Shown: positions 49,593-61,290 of the stretch, one piece after another
Layout: each line of letters begins with the position of its first letter
How positions within the stretch are numbered: position 1 is the stretch's first letter
Source: Apostichopus japonicus
Lineage: Eukaryota; Echinodermata; Holothuroidea; Aspidochirotida; Stichopodidae
NCBI RefSeq assembly: GCF_037975245.1
Contig: NC_092581.1
Coordinates: forward strand, 9,370,303-9,434,302
DNA length: 64,000 nucleotides
Direction of reading: 5' to 3'
Notes under the pieces: model-generated
The model's database searches: none
Told to the model about the DNA's origin: nothing
The model's input: only the letters and a program-made list of their open reading frames with translations
Translations under genes and position numbers: made by a program

Positions 49593-50199
49593 TTCTCCTT
49601 ATTACAACCGTTTCACTTCTATACAAAAGTTTAAATAAAATAAAATTCAGGTAATTTATTGTAACCATGTGTAACTTTTAGTAAGAGGATGCAAAGAACT
49701 GGTATAAATCGGCTTAAAAATCCTCTTCGGAATTTTCTTTGGACAGCTTGTGGAATCTCGAACGTGCAGTCCTTGTGGAATCTATTTTTGAATCTTAAAA
49801 TCTCTAATTTTCTTAAGAAAACCATTACTCTCGGATTTTAGTGTTATATTTTTAGGGTTTATGAAAATTCCAAGCTCATTATAGTTAAAAAACGGTTTTA
49901 TGACGAGGGGTTTTTCCTGGAAATAACGAATTACCCAGCACTACTTAACTGCTATGAAGAAAGAAGAGAATGTGAGGTTACATGACAGGACCACAAAAGA
50001 TGTTCGATATACTAGTGAAAAGACAATTTCAAGAAACGACTCTTTTCAGGACCATGAAATATTCTAGAAAGAGAAAACTCCATCCTCTCCTTAAACATAT
50101 TGCACCTCTACATCTCTCTTGTTCATACAATCTCCTAACCGTAAGAAATAGACACGCCACGGTCTATAAACTCAACCTGATCTCATTTTCATCAAAGAA

Positions 50200-50760
50200 G
50201 GATCAAGACTTTACGTAGTCAATCAAATATCCATGACCATTAAACGGTGAGAGAACCCCAGTCATTTGAACCCATTAGAGAGAATAACAAGCACACTCAC
50301 CTGTAGTCTAACGATGTAACTGCAGTACACGTAACGTTACCTAGTTTAATGTTCGTTCTTGACCTCGTATCACAAGAAACCATATAGTAGACTATAGTAT
50401 TTAACTTTACGCAAAGGTAGACACGATCAAGTCGACAGACGAAACCCATGCTGTAATAAAGTTTCTGCGATCCCTTTCAATGTTATTTTTATTCTTGCGT
50501 CCGATTGGCTGATATTACATCATGTGATCATTCCTGACCATCCGTTATTTTCAATAACGGACAGTCTCCTTCATAAGTGTGCACAAATGCTTAGAAACAC
50601 ATCAATTGTGGAGGGAAAGAGACTTTCTGTTATTGTTAGGCAACATGGTGCAGCGTTACCTTCATATTTCGAGGACAGTACTGGCAAAGCACATCATCGA
50701 TACAATATCATGAAATTCAATGCGCGTTTCTAGTGATCTTATATTGACGCATGGATGTTT
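50200..50760. repeat. Duplicated block A1 with a 5'-UTR-like splice donor on the minus strand
   Basis: Diverged copy of 59480-61290 with the large insertion removed. On the minus strand CTACAG|GTGAGT ends a possible non-coding first exon at 50301 that could splice to the acceptor near 49620 of the MS4A-like gene. No transcript evidence is available. Confidence 0.6.
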
Positions 50761-51897
50761 CAAGCTTTGAACTTTACACTTTTAACCTATTTTGTATACA
50801 GCAGCAAGAATCTCTCCCCAAACTACCTTTTATTTGTATTAAAGGAATTCAGAATTGCAGATGTCAGTCTTTTATTTGTGAATCAGTCATGTCAGAGATG
50901 GTCAACAAGTCCATATTTTGAAAAGTAAAAATGTTTGTTAGCCTCATATATCAAACAATGAAAGAAGGTCCTTACAAAAATAATAAGGCCTTCTGTTCTC
51001 GTAAGTATGCAGCTTAAACACATATGGTATCCTCTAGAATACTGGCATGCCCCTTAATGTCTCTTAAAAAATGTGGTCTTGCTATATTCAGACAATCAAC
51101 ACTCATGACAAACTTTTGTGGTTAACATATGAAGCCTACTTCATTCCCGACGATACTTAGCAAACCTGTTGTAGCCTAGCCTATTGGTTTTCCAGTGGTA
51201 GGCATAAAGTTAAGCCTAGTTTCACAACTAATTCCAAGCAACACCTACTTCAAAGTAAACTGAAGTATGAATATTGAACGATCCAATAGTACAATGAATT
51301 AGGATATATCGTCGGAGATCTCTGGTGGTGACAAAATACAATGAAACATAATGGAGGTAAGAGAAGTCGTCAGGAATCCTATACTTTTTCGTGGGTTGGT
51401 TGACTTTTTGTTATTGTACTTGTCCCAAATCGTTTTATCAAGTAAGTTTGTTAAACAAATACGTTTTTCATAAATTTTGGAGTGTAGAAAGCCCCTAATT
51501 GTTTTACAGTAACCCTGTTATTCCCCCAATTCTCTAGTCTTGACTGTTTATTCAACAATAACATGTGGCAGCCTTAAGGGGTTTATTCCTTCAGTGCTGT
51601 CAATGAAATTCCGTTGCCACTGAAATTTACATTATACCAGTTCGTCTAGTATTCATGACGACTTTACGCTGCCCTTTCTATTCGCTAAATATATGTTGAG
51701 GAATATTATTTTGTCAACACAAAAAGGCTTCTACCAAGCGTACTTACTTACTTAGGACATACGAATTATTGCTTGATTGCCGAGACTCGTAATGAACAAA
51801 GACGAAAATAAACAGAGCCTGTGTAGCCTCTTAAGAAAAGTGCAGTAATTTTGTTTTGTGAATATATTTGTCCCAACACAATTTTTTTTCTTTTTCA

Positions 51898-52215
51898 ATT
51901 TGAAAGTATTTCTATAAAATGAATTTTTTTGGATATTTCCTTTCATATTTATTGGTTATAAACAAATGGGGTGTGCTTACCACAACTATTCGCAACATGC
52001 ACAGGCAGCCTTTATCAGTTCTCGAGAACGAAACAATTTCGAGTGGAGTCTTCTGTGATGTGGATAATAATGTATTGTGGCACAGAATTCCTTCTAACTC
52101 GAACACTGGAACATAACCTTTCTCGGTGTGAACAAAAGATCAACAAAAGTTCGTTAAAAGTAGGAACGAAAAATTGGTACCAAGCAGTAAACAATGAGCC
52201 AACCATATCTTTTGT
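51898..52215. repeat. Duplicated block B1 with minus-strand splice donor
   Basis: Matches 56757-57062, including TTACCACAACTATTCGCA (minus strand AGTTGTG|GTAAGC) and CAGTAAACAATRAGCCAACCA. Possibly an alternative 5' UTR exon of the MS4A-like gene. Confidence 0.6.
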
Positions 52216-52608
52216 ACTGTTCGATGGTACGATCATATAAGAAAGAATAGTAACTTAACTTCATGCTAGGCAAACCCCACACCAATCTAAATAATTGAAC
52301 AAGTCTAACAATGAAGGTACCATATGGTATCGCACAACAATATCGAGTGGAGTATTTTGGGGTGTGGGACATAATGTATTGTGTTCTTTAACACTTTGAC
52401 ACAGACAGTGGCGGAGATTTCTTGTCTGAAGTGGGGGGGGGGGGGGGGTTGAAGGCCATTGATGAAATAAAAAGTCATAACTGCTGGCTCACTATCTAAG
52501 TGGAGCGCCACCATAAGTTGGCGCGAAGTGCACAAGAATTTTTTGGCAAATTTTGCCTCCCAGATTGCAGTAAATGGCACTGCCCAGGCCTTGAAAGCTG
52601 CATTTAAC

Positions 52609-53960
52609 CAGGGGCGTATGCAGGATTTTCTAACCCGGGGGGGGGGGGCGCGTATTACTATCTAAGCGGAGTGCCACCATTGGTTGGCGCGCAGCGTACA
52701 AGCAAATTTATGGTTTTGGTACCCCCAGATCACCGGAAATGGCACTTCTCGGGCTTGAAACTGACCAACCATATGTACACTTTTGCCTGAGAACCAACTT
52801 TTTTCCAAATACTTTTTTTCTCGTCTATAACCTTTTTGAAGATTGTCACCAGTCACACATCATGTTTGACTTCATCACATATCCTGTGGATCATTGCTTT
52901 TGTAGGTGATTCTTCATCGCGGCACACAATATCCGTCAGCCCCACTGTTCAGAATTTGAAAATTCACAATTCTCATGAATAAATTCACTTCACAACATAC
53001 CCATAATGTTGCACAAAATATCATCTATGGACAACCGATATAGAAAAACCTCCTTCAAACCCTAACAGACGGGTCAAAATTGCACGTGTATGATGAAGTA
53101 TGATGAAGAATGTTGGTTAGGGAATTTTCGAAAATTCAGACGGCTACATTTCGTTGAAGGAAATAAAAATATACCAGATATTTCCGAAACCGAACACTAC
53201 ACACATCGACAGTTTTGAGCATGGGCGCAGATCAGTCTTGGATAATGGTGGGGACGCGCGTCTGTTCTATGACACTAAGCGGAGCGCGACCATGGGTTCG
53301 CGCGTAGCGTACGATTTTTGGGGGCAAATATATCTCCCAGTTCGCCGGAAATAACACTTCCCAGACCTATAATGATGCTCCAAAACCTCCTTAAGTTTTA
53401 GATCTCATGGCTTAGAAATTTAGTTTGGAGAAATACATGGGCGTCTGCAGAAAGAAAATCAGGGGACAAATAATCCAAGTGGACTTTTGTATATACGATG
53501 GGTCTGGGGTCCTCTCCCAGAAAACAAATATAGACTGCCGCAAATGCGATTTCCGTCCTATATTTAACAACTGTGGATAAAATACAATAAAATGAGAACT
53601 GCTGCATGTCATTTGCACAATGCTGGATTAAACTGTGCCAAAGTTCAATACAGGGGAACTTGAAATGCAGCAATTGGTCAAGACAAATTGGTGTGGACAC
53701 GGTATATCATGTCCCCACTACTGAAAAAGTTGGTGGGGACGCGTCCCGCTGTCCTCACCAGGATCTGCGCCCATGGTTTGGAGGCTGTTTATCGTGGAAC
53801 GCCATTTTCATGCTCACTGATATGATGTGATATCTGCTGTTTGCTTCACAAATTCGAATAATTTTGTCACTGTTCCTCTTTCTCTTCCCGTTTTCTTGCC
53901 GTATTTTCTACTCCATCATTTTCTCCTTTTCTCTCTTTCTTCTTTTTCTTTTCCTTCCTT
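52609..53960. mobile_element. Second copy of the GCGTATCC element, inverted relative to 41105-42900
   Basis: Left terminus CAGGGGCGTATGCAGGATTT. Matches the reverse complement of the 41.1-42.9 kb element almost to its polypurine tract; the other terminus is not recognisable. It lacks the 41818-42225 insertion but has its own. Confidence 0.85.
53220..53775. mobile_element. Nested hAT-type MITE, CATGGGCGCAGATC family, 556 bp
   Basis: Perfect 14-bp terminal inverted repeats CATGGGCGCAGATC. Flanks GTTTTGAG (53212-53219) and GTTTGGAG (53776-53783) match at 7 of 8. The copy at 41.79 kb keeps the uninterrupted site (AACAGCCTCAAAAACTG). Confidence 0.93.
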
Positions 53961-54727
53961 CACCTCGTTGAAGTTGGCAAGTGTATACAGTTCCAAAGCT
54001 ATTCAACATCAACAAAACGTTATTTTGTGTATGTCTGTTGTGGGGTGAAGTTAGCGCTATGAGCTACAAGTTCCAATGCGCAAGGTGGGGGAAAGGGGCT
54101 AGAAATAATGTGTGGGTCTAACTCGGTTCTCGGTCGTTAACTGTTGATGTAGCCTACCAGGTAAAAGGTTGAAATGACTTTAACAATTTCAAATTTAATA
54201 ATTTGATTTATTATGTCATTTGGAGCACATAACATAGGCTACAACAGAACATTACTGGCAAAAACTAGGGGAGGGGTTGATTGTGTGGGCCAACCCCCCT
54301 CTTCAAAAAGTGGGGGGTGTTAAAAAACCCCAACCCCCCCTGTTTCTCCGCCACTGGACACAGATTCCTTCTAACTCGAACACCAGAACAATACTATGGC
54401 TAGTTCGTGTATCCATGTAGGGAACAGGACTTCAAAATCGATATCGATAATTAACATAAATCGCCAAAAGTCACTTACTCAAAAAAGTTCCAACCATATT
54501 GGTTGAAAGTGTGTCGCAAACATGAGTCTGATAGATTAATAGTGACTGTGGTACATACGTGGTTGGTGACGTCAGAGAGTCAAAAGTCAGAGGTCAAAAT
54601 ATAAAAAGACGGAAAAGGTACGCCATTATGGGTATGCCAACTTAAGTCGTATAGGCACTAAAGGTCGAAAGTCAAACAAAAAATGTGTCGCAAAATCTTA
54701 AACCTCACGCTCTTGAGACTTAAAACG

Positions 54728-55785
54728 CTTTCTAGTCACTTCGTCCAAAAACCATTCGCCCAACTGCCATGTCGCCCAACCAGCCTGGTCATTTCGCCCA
54801 ACCATCCTGGTCATTTCGCCCAACCAGCATGGTCATTTCGCCCAACCATCATAGTCATTTCGCCCAACCAGCATGGTAATTTCGCCCAACCATCATAGTC
54901 ATTTCACCCAACCTTATTTTTACTAATATTCAGTCGGAATAATATTACTTTTTCTATTCCACTAGTTCAATTTGTTTTTTATCCATCCTTTGGGTTTATC
55001 TAGTTCTACATAGTGTTAATCTAATGTTATACAAACACAGGGGAATCGGTATTCATAAAAACCTATCAAACATAACCCCTAAAACACTGATTCATCTTAC
55101 TGACTAACAATTCCCGAACGTTTCCTTATTAAATTGAAAAAAAATTAAAATATAAAACCCGTCCATAATATTGAAGTACTATATGTAATCAACGTAACCA
55201 CTTTATCAATGTAACCACATAGGTAATCACATATGTAATCAATTTAACCACGACTTCAAGTATACTTAATATTCGGTTCGTATCCCGTAACGTTAACAAT
55301 TCCCGAACGTTTACTATCAAACCTATCAAACCTAACCCCTAAAAACACTGATCCATCCTCAAGATTCCTGAATATTCGGTTCGTATCCTGTAACGTTAAA
55401 AATTCCTGAACGTTTCCTTACTAAAGTTATACAAAGTAAAGGACTTCAAGTTTCCTTAATATTCCTTAATATTCGAACGTTTACTATCAAACCTAACCCC
55501 TAACACAATGATCCATCCTCAAGTTTCCTTAATATTCGGTTCGTATCCTGTAACGTCAACAATTCCCGAACGTTTCCTTTTGAAGTATCATATTTAATCA
55601 AGGTTGGGCGAAATGACTAGGCTGGTTGGGCGAAATGACCAGGCTGGTTGGGCGAAATGACCTGGCTGGTTGGGCGAAATGACCAGGCTGGTTGGGCGAA
55701 ATGACAAGGCTGGTTGGGCGAAATGGTAAGTTTGGGCGAAATGGCAGTTGGGCGAAATGGTTGTTGGGCGAAGTGACCTGCTTCC
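54728..55785. mobile_element. Long-TIR element with minisatellite arms, 1,058 bp, 9-bp direct repeats at its ends
   Basis: Each arm is a tandem array of a roughly 22-bp unit (CATTTCGCCCAACCAGCCTGGT), inverted relative to the other: about 54736-54910 and 55600-55775. A 9-bp direct repeat CTTAAAACG flanks it (54719-54727, 55786-55794). The centre holds three diverged copies of an AATATTCGGTTCGTATCCTG block. No transposase. The 9-bp duplication and long arms suggest a Mutator-like non-autonomous element. Confidence 0.75.
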
Positions 55786-56756
55786 CTTAAAACGATGTGG
55801 GTGTACGCGTAGACATTCTGCTATGATGGCCCAGGGTCTTAAGACGTCAAAGGTCAAAAGTCACCAAATATAAGAGTTGTCTTTTGTCTAAGATACAAAT
55901 AACAATTATACGGCTTACGGTGTGATTTCCATTAAGGAAACAACAACTAAATTAACGAAAGGGTATGAGGTGAATGAAGATTGTACGATCAAAATAGAGT
56001 CAGGCAAACTTCCCCTAAGCCGTAAGGGTTATGCAGCACTTCAAAACTAGCTGAATGCCTGGACATTACACGAAGCGCCTCTCTGAGTGATGACATCATA
56101 GCTAGCACAATAGTTGACCAGCCTTTGGGAGATCATCTGCAACTTCATGGACTGTCTACTTATTTTCTTTGTGTATTGTTTTTTGTTTTATGTTATGTCC
56201 TGTCAAACCCCACGATGTTTTATTTTTCATCATAATTCATGTTGACTATTTACCGGTACCTCCTACTTTTCTTGTTAGATAAATTGTGCAAAAAGAAATA
56301 AGTATCCAAAACTGACTAATTTTGGAGACATAAATGAAAGACAATGTTTGGATAACTTGCAGAGCTTGGTTATGGGGAATTATCGGGCAAAGAGATTTAC
56401 GATGTATAAGCTATATTAACTAATCACGTGCGCGTGGACGATTCAGCACCATTTTAGCCATGCGCTAATAACAAAACTACACCACAAATGTAACGTCTTT
56501 ATTTCTGGATTACAAACCATTTCGGTATCATCATTCTGACTCGTTGATATCATTCCCATTTGTTTACTAACAATTCATCAGCTATAAAACTTACGTCTCG
56601 TAATTATATTGCAGAGCAAACCGACTCATCCACTTCATGTAATCGATATGCCTCTGTGTAGATTTTTAACAAACAGTGCATTTTTTTTTGGGGGGGGGGG
56701 ATGTTTTTGACACAGGTTTAGTCCTATTACACAGTTTGTCTTTTCTGAACGTTTCT

Positions 56757-57062
56757 CACTTTGAAGTATTTCTATAAATGAACACATTTTTGAAATTTCG
56801 TTTCTTGTTTATTGGTAATAAACAAATTACAGTTACTTACCACAACTATTCGCAGCACAGATATCATCTAATATCAGCTCTATTAAACGAGACCTATCAT
56901 ACGTAATCTCTGAAGCATATGTAGTATCTAAAGTGTGCTCACAATGCATAACATGACCACCAAAGAGAAATACCGTAGCATACGAAACGAAAAAACGTTA
57001 TTGAAAAGTAGGAACAACAATATTGACAATGCCAGACAGTAAACAATAAGCCAACCATATAA
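56757..57062. repeat. Duplicated block B2
   Basis: Diverged copy of 51898-52215 with the conserved minus-strand donor TTGTG|GTAAGT. Confidence 0.65.
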
Positions 57063-58017
57063 ATTGAGCGATCTATTACGGGTGAGTTATCATTCGGTTG
57101 GCTGCATGCTTGCAATAAAAAAAAAACCTACAGAGTACCTTCAACAGCGTTTTTGGTCATATAAGTACATATTAAACCAATCTTGTCTTTATAATGGTAA
57201 GGTAAGGACCCCATGCTTGAATATGATATTCAAGTCTAAACAATCTGGGAACAATTTCTTTTCCGAAACATTTCAAAAACTCCCCTAATCATTCAAAGGA
57301 CTGTACTGTTATGCAGCATTATTACATCATTATAAACACCTATATCCATTTTACCAAAACATCCTGATAACTAATTCGGCATGGAGACTATCTAAACAGG
57401 ATTATACCTGCAAATCGCACTGACTATAACATTGAAAACCATTTGCCACTGCTGAGACTACTTAAAACGTTAAATAATCTTTTTTTTGGAGGAAAGTGTA
57501 TCATTACCTTTTCAATACATAGTTTTGCATACATATTTGGTGTCGACAGCAAGTGTATTGATTCTACAAAGCATATTAGTATGGAGAGCATACAATTTAA
57601 GCAATGAACGAAAGGTAGTTAAGACTGAGCCTTGTGGAACACCATAACAAACCTCCTACTAATCACTAATTGCAGACCTCTGTTTCCTATCGACAAACAA
57701 ATTCAGGAGTTATTCAAGTAAACCAGTAACTACCAATACCCAGCCAGTCCTTTTCATTAATAGGCACAGTTGCTGAAGTGGTACCTTGTCAACAAAGATT
57801 GATGAATGTCTAAGAAAATTTCATCTAAAGTACATGACGCTTAGTACATCCTTTTGTCTGTCGATAGAACTATTTACATATCCCATAATATTAATGATGT
57901 GTTAATCAACGATTTAAAATCATGCACGATCTCCCAGCATTTCTGTGGTGTATCAATGTAAATACGCAAAAAAAAGTAACAAGAATGACGATTATTAAGT
58001 GAAACAGTAAACAACAC
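57063..58017. other. Stretch without a recognised gene
   Basis: Short open frames only; no splice-supported exon or known repeat identified. Confidence 0.5.
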
Positions 58018-58034
58018 TACATATATATATATAA

Positions 58035-58067
<33 letters not shown>

Positions 58068-58125
58068 CATACATATATATATATATATAAATATATATAA
58101 TTTTTTTCAATTATATATATATTTC

Positions 58126-58192
<67 letters not shown>
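58018..58192. repeat. (TA)n-rich microsatellite
   Basis: TA tract interrupted by AAATA and a short TTTTTTTCAA segment. Confidence 0.95.
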
Positions 58193-58198
<6 letters not shown>

Positions 58199-58859
58199 GA
58201 CTAATTGAACACGCTGTTTTTGGTTCCCTAGCATCGGTGACTTCGTCGAAGCTCGTCTCGCGAGGATCTCAAGTCTTCGCAGGACGCTACCAGAAGATTT
58301 ACAGACCAACCCCTGTCGCTGGTACTTAATAAGGTACCTTTAATTATATAACGTATCATGTATCTAAGGTTACGTGTCAACGTAATTGCAGTAATTAATT
58401 TTACCCTAACAATTAGAACTGTACAGATTGGTGAAAAAAGGTGACAGAGGAAACCGACTCATCCACCTTATGTAATCGACAGCCAGTAACTGTAAACATG
58501 ATGTTTGCTCTTGTTCCGCCCAGCTATTTGGAATAGTTTGGTTTATTAAACGGTGTGTATACTTAAACTGTGTAACAGGTAACCAGCTATCATGTAATAA
58601 CTGCCATTCCGCACACGGTTTTTAGTATATGTTCATCGAACTATTATGGTGAAACTTTTAGAAACTTTTACTAATACTATAAAACATTGCTTTGTTCCTT
58701 CTCGCAATCCGCTCTATATTAATGGGGAAGTGGGAATATTCTGGCGAATAGGCCGTGGCTATATATATATTTTAAAGAAACTTTCTGATGGATAAAGTCG
58801 ATTGACTCATCCCTTTTTGTTTCGTGTCGTGACTGTCCTTGTATAAACATACCAGTGAA

Positions 58860-59218
58860 CAAGGGCGTAGGAACCGGGGGGGCTGGGGTGGGGGCGCCAG
58901 CCCCCCCAGTGAAAAATATGGGGGGGGGGCGGAAGTATCATTCCGCCCCCCCCCGCTCCGCGAGTCAGAAAACCCCTTTTTCATTTCCAAATGAGAAAAA
59001 AATCTCATTTGGAGCACCAAATTGCATCTATAAGGCCAGGTGAAAATGCAAAATTAGTTACAAAATGGATTGGGTGTTGAAGTGTGCTATATTGCACCAA
59101 ATTGCATCCGAGGCCACCTGGAAATGCAAAAACACCCCCTCCCCTTAGACCCCTCCCCCCAGGCCGGCCATCAGTCTTCAGCCCCCCCCCCACTCAAAAG
59201 TACCTTCCTACGCCACTG
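58860..59218. mobile_element. hAT-type MITE, GGCGTAGG family, 359 bp
   Basis: Termini CAAGGGCGTAGGAACC and inverted CAGTGGCGTAGGAAGG. Perfect 8-bp target duplication CCAGTGAA at 58852-58859 and 59219-59226. Close copy of 13796-14147. Confidence 0.95.
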
Positions 59219-59669
59219 CCAGTGAACATGGAAGGGATTGAAGCTTTGCATACACATACATTGCTATATGCTTGCTCTATCATATTACTGGTTAATTGGG
59301 TTGTATGTGTTTGTTTGTATTACTGACTTCGCTAAAATGTTAGCATCACTTAAAGCACCTTTGATATGGAGCATCGCCTCTTTAGAACAAACTGCATTAC
59401 GAACAACAATATATATAACAAATTTCGTGGAACTGCTTACTTTACTTCTCCGCTGCATATATAGGTTACATTTATTGCATTGACTATACCTGATCTCATT
59501 TTCTACAAAGAAAACCAAGACTTCACCTAGTCTATGAAATATCCATAACCGTTAAACGTTCAAAGAGCCGGCAATTTACCAAACACATCTGATGGAATAA
59601 GAGAAAATGAGATAACGGCCGCCACCCGCACACGCAAGACAAGTAGCCTATACTCACCTATAGTTCTAA

Positions 59670-60875
59670 CAGGGGCGTATCCAGGATTTTCCAATAGGGG
59701 GGGCGCCAGGCATGAATGATCGCCGTCCTGGGGGATGGGTCTAGGGGGAGGGGTGTACAATTTTTGCTTTCAAAGAAGGGCTGAAATGCAAAAATGGTGT
59801 CATATGCATGGGCGGCGATCCGTACTTCCGAGTGGGGGGGGGGGGGGATATGACCTTGTTGACTATCTAAGCGTAGCGCCACCATGGGTTGGCGCGAAGC
59901 GTACAAGAAAATTTTGGGATTAACAAACCCTCTAGATGGCCGGAAACGGCACTTCCCGAGGTTTCCAAGCGGCATATACCCAACTTTAAAATAGGGATGT
60001 CATGTCCGAAATATCTCATAATCAGGATCCAAAATACTTTTTTTTTTAATTTCGGGTGTTATTTTGGGAAAATTGCCCCTGTCAATCTTGTTTCAGGCGC
60101 AACGTTAGAATGTTCGAGAGCTCTGTTATATTATTCGATGAAGAAAATGGCCTCATGCAGGCTATTATAGGCCTATACACATGCAATACACAATTACACA
60201 TAGTTACATTCCTAGGTACCGATTGCTAGGGCATCCAGGTGAAACGTGTATTAAGCATTACCCTGGTTACATGAGATTCTCAGCTGTTCGAGGGAACATG
60301 TACGTGTGTAGGCCTACTATATGGCCTATATGAATACTATGAGGGTGCATATATGTACTATATCAATACCGTGGGCGCAATAATACATTATGTAGGCATG
60401 AAAATATTCTTATCCCTGGCATTTGGTGGGGGGGGGGGATATGGTGCATTACATCCCCTCCACCCATTTTCATGGGGGATATATCCCCCTCCACCCAGGA
60501 TCGCCGCCCATGGCCATATGTGATCCATTTTTCGACCTTAATAATAAGCAACATTTCCAGTAAATATGGACACAAAATGCACAATTTAGTATGGCTGGCA
60601 TGTCATTTAGTGTTTATAGTGATAATACAAACACAATTACCATCTATGTTTCTAAAACTATTATGCCGCCGAACTTCGCCAGAACCTTTTTTTGGCAAAC
60701 AAAAAATAAAGCATACGGGAGGGGGGGGGGGGGTTGAGCGATCACCGACATCTCACATAAAGGTCGTCATCAATTTTTTTTTTTTTTTTTTTTTTTTTGC
60801 TAAACTTTTTTTTTTTTTGGTGACGGCCAATAGGGGGGGCGCGCGCCTGTTGCGCCCCCCCTGGATACGCCCCTG
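59670..60875. mobile_element. hAT-type element, GCGTATCC family, 1.2 kb with nested insertion
   Basis: Termini CAGGGGCGTATCCAGG, inverted at the right end (CCTGGATACGCCCCTG). Direct repeat GTTCTAAC at 59663-59670 and 60876-60883, sharing one base with the left terminus. Block A1 near 50305 gives the empty site (TAGTCTAACGATG). Confidence 0.9.
59807..60512. mobile_element. Nested hAT-type element, CATGGGCGGCGATCC family, 706 bp
   Basis: Perfect 15-bp terminal inverted repeats CATGGGCGGCGATCC. Flanks GTCATATG (59799-59806) and GCCATATG (60513-60520) match at 7 of 8. Confidence 0.93.
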
Positions 60876-61290
60876 GTTCTAACGATGCTACCTATCTTTA
60901 ATGCTCGTTCTCGACCTGGTATCACAAGAAACCAAAGAAAACGGTTTTTAACTTGACGTACAAGTAGATGCGAACAAGTCAACGGAAGAAAACGCGGCCT
61001 GTAATAAGGATTCTACGACCACTTTCTATAGACTGTGATTTTCATTTTTATCTGATTGGCTGATTTGACTTCAATTGGGCCATTTCTGACCATCGTTTAT
61101 TTTCCATAACAGACAGTTGCCTTGAAAGACACCAATTTTGGAGGAAAGAGACACGGTCTGCTGTTGCTATAGGCAACAAGGTACAGCGTTACATTCATGT
61201 TTCAAGGACAATGTACTGACGACGCACATTGTACATACAACACTTAAGTTTCAATGCACTAATCTTCATATGAATATTCCATGCTTTGAA

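Larger units (their letters stand above)
52406..54356. mobile_element. hAT-type element, CAGTGGCGGAGA family, 1.95 kb, host of nested elements
   Basis: Termini CAGTGGCGGAGATTTC and inverted CAGTGGCGGAGAAAC. Perfect 8-bp target duplication GACACAGA at 52398-52405 and 54357-54364. A neighbouring diverged copy of the host sequence at 52070-52110 lacks the insertion. Inside it lies 52609-53960, which itself contains 53220-53775. Confidence 0.92.
59480..61290. repeat. Duplicated block A2, split by a 1.2-kb element
   Basis: 59480-59670 and 60876-61290 together match 50200-50760: CTGATCTCATTTTC, ACTCACCTRTAG, CTCGTATCACAAGAAACCA and GATTGGCTGAT words are in the same order. The minus-strand donor CTATAG|GTGAGT is kept at about 59659. 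Confidence 0.75.

Noticed and set aside
57600..57760. Possible second retrotransposon fragment (ACTGAGCCTTGTGGAACACC)
   Set aside because: No continuous frame or catalytic motif could be assigned to it.
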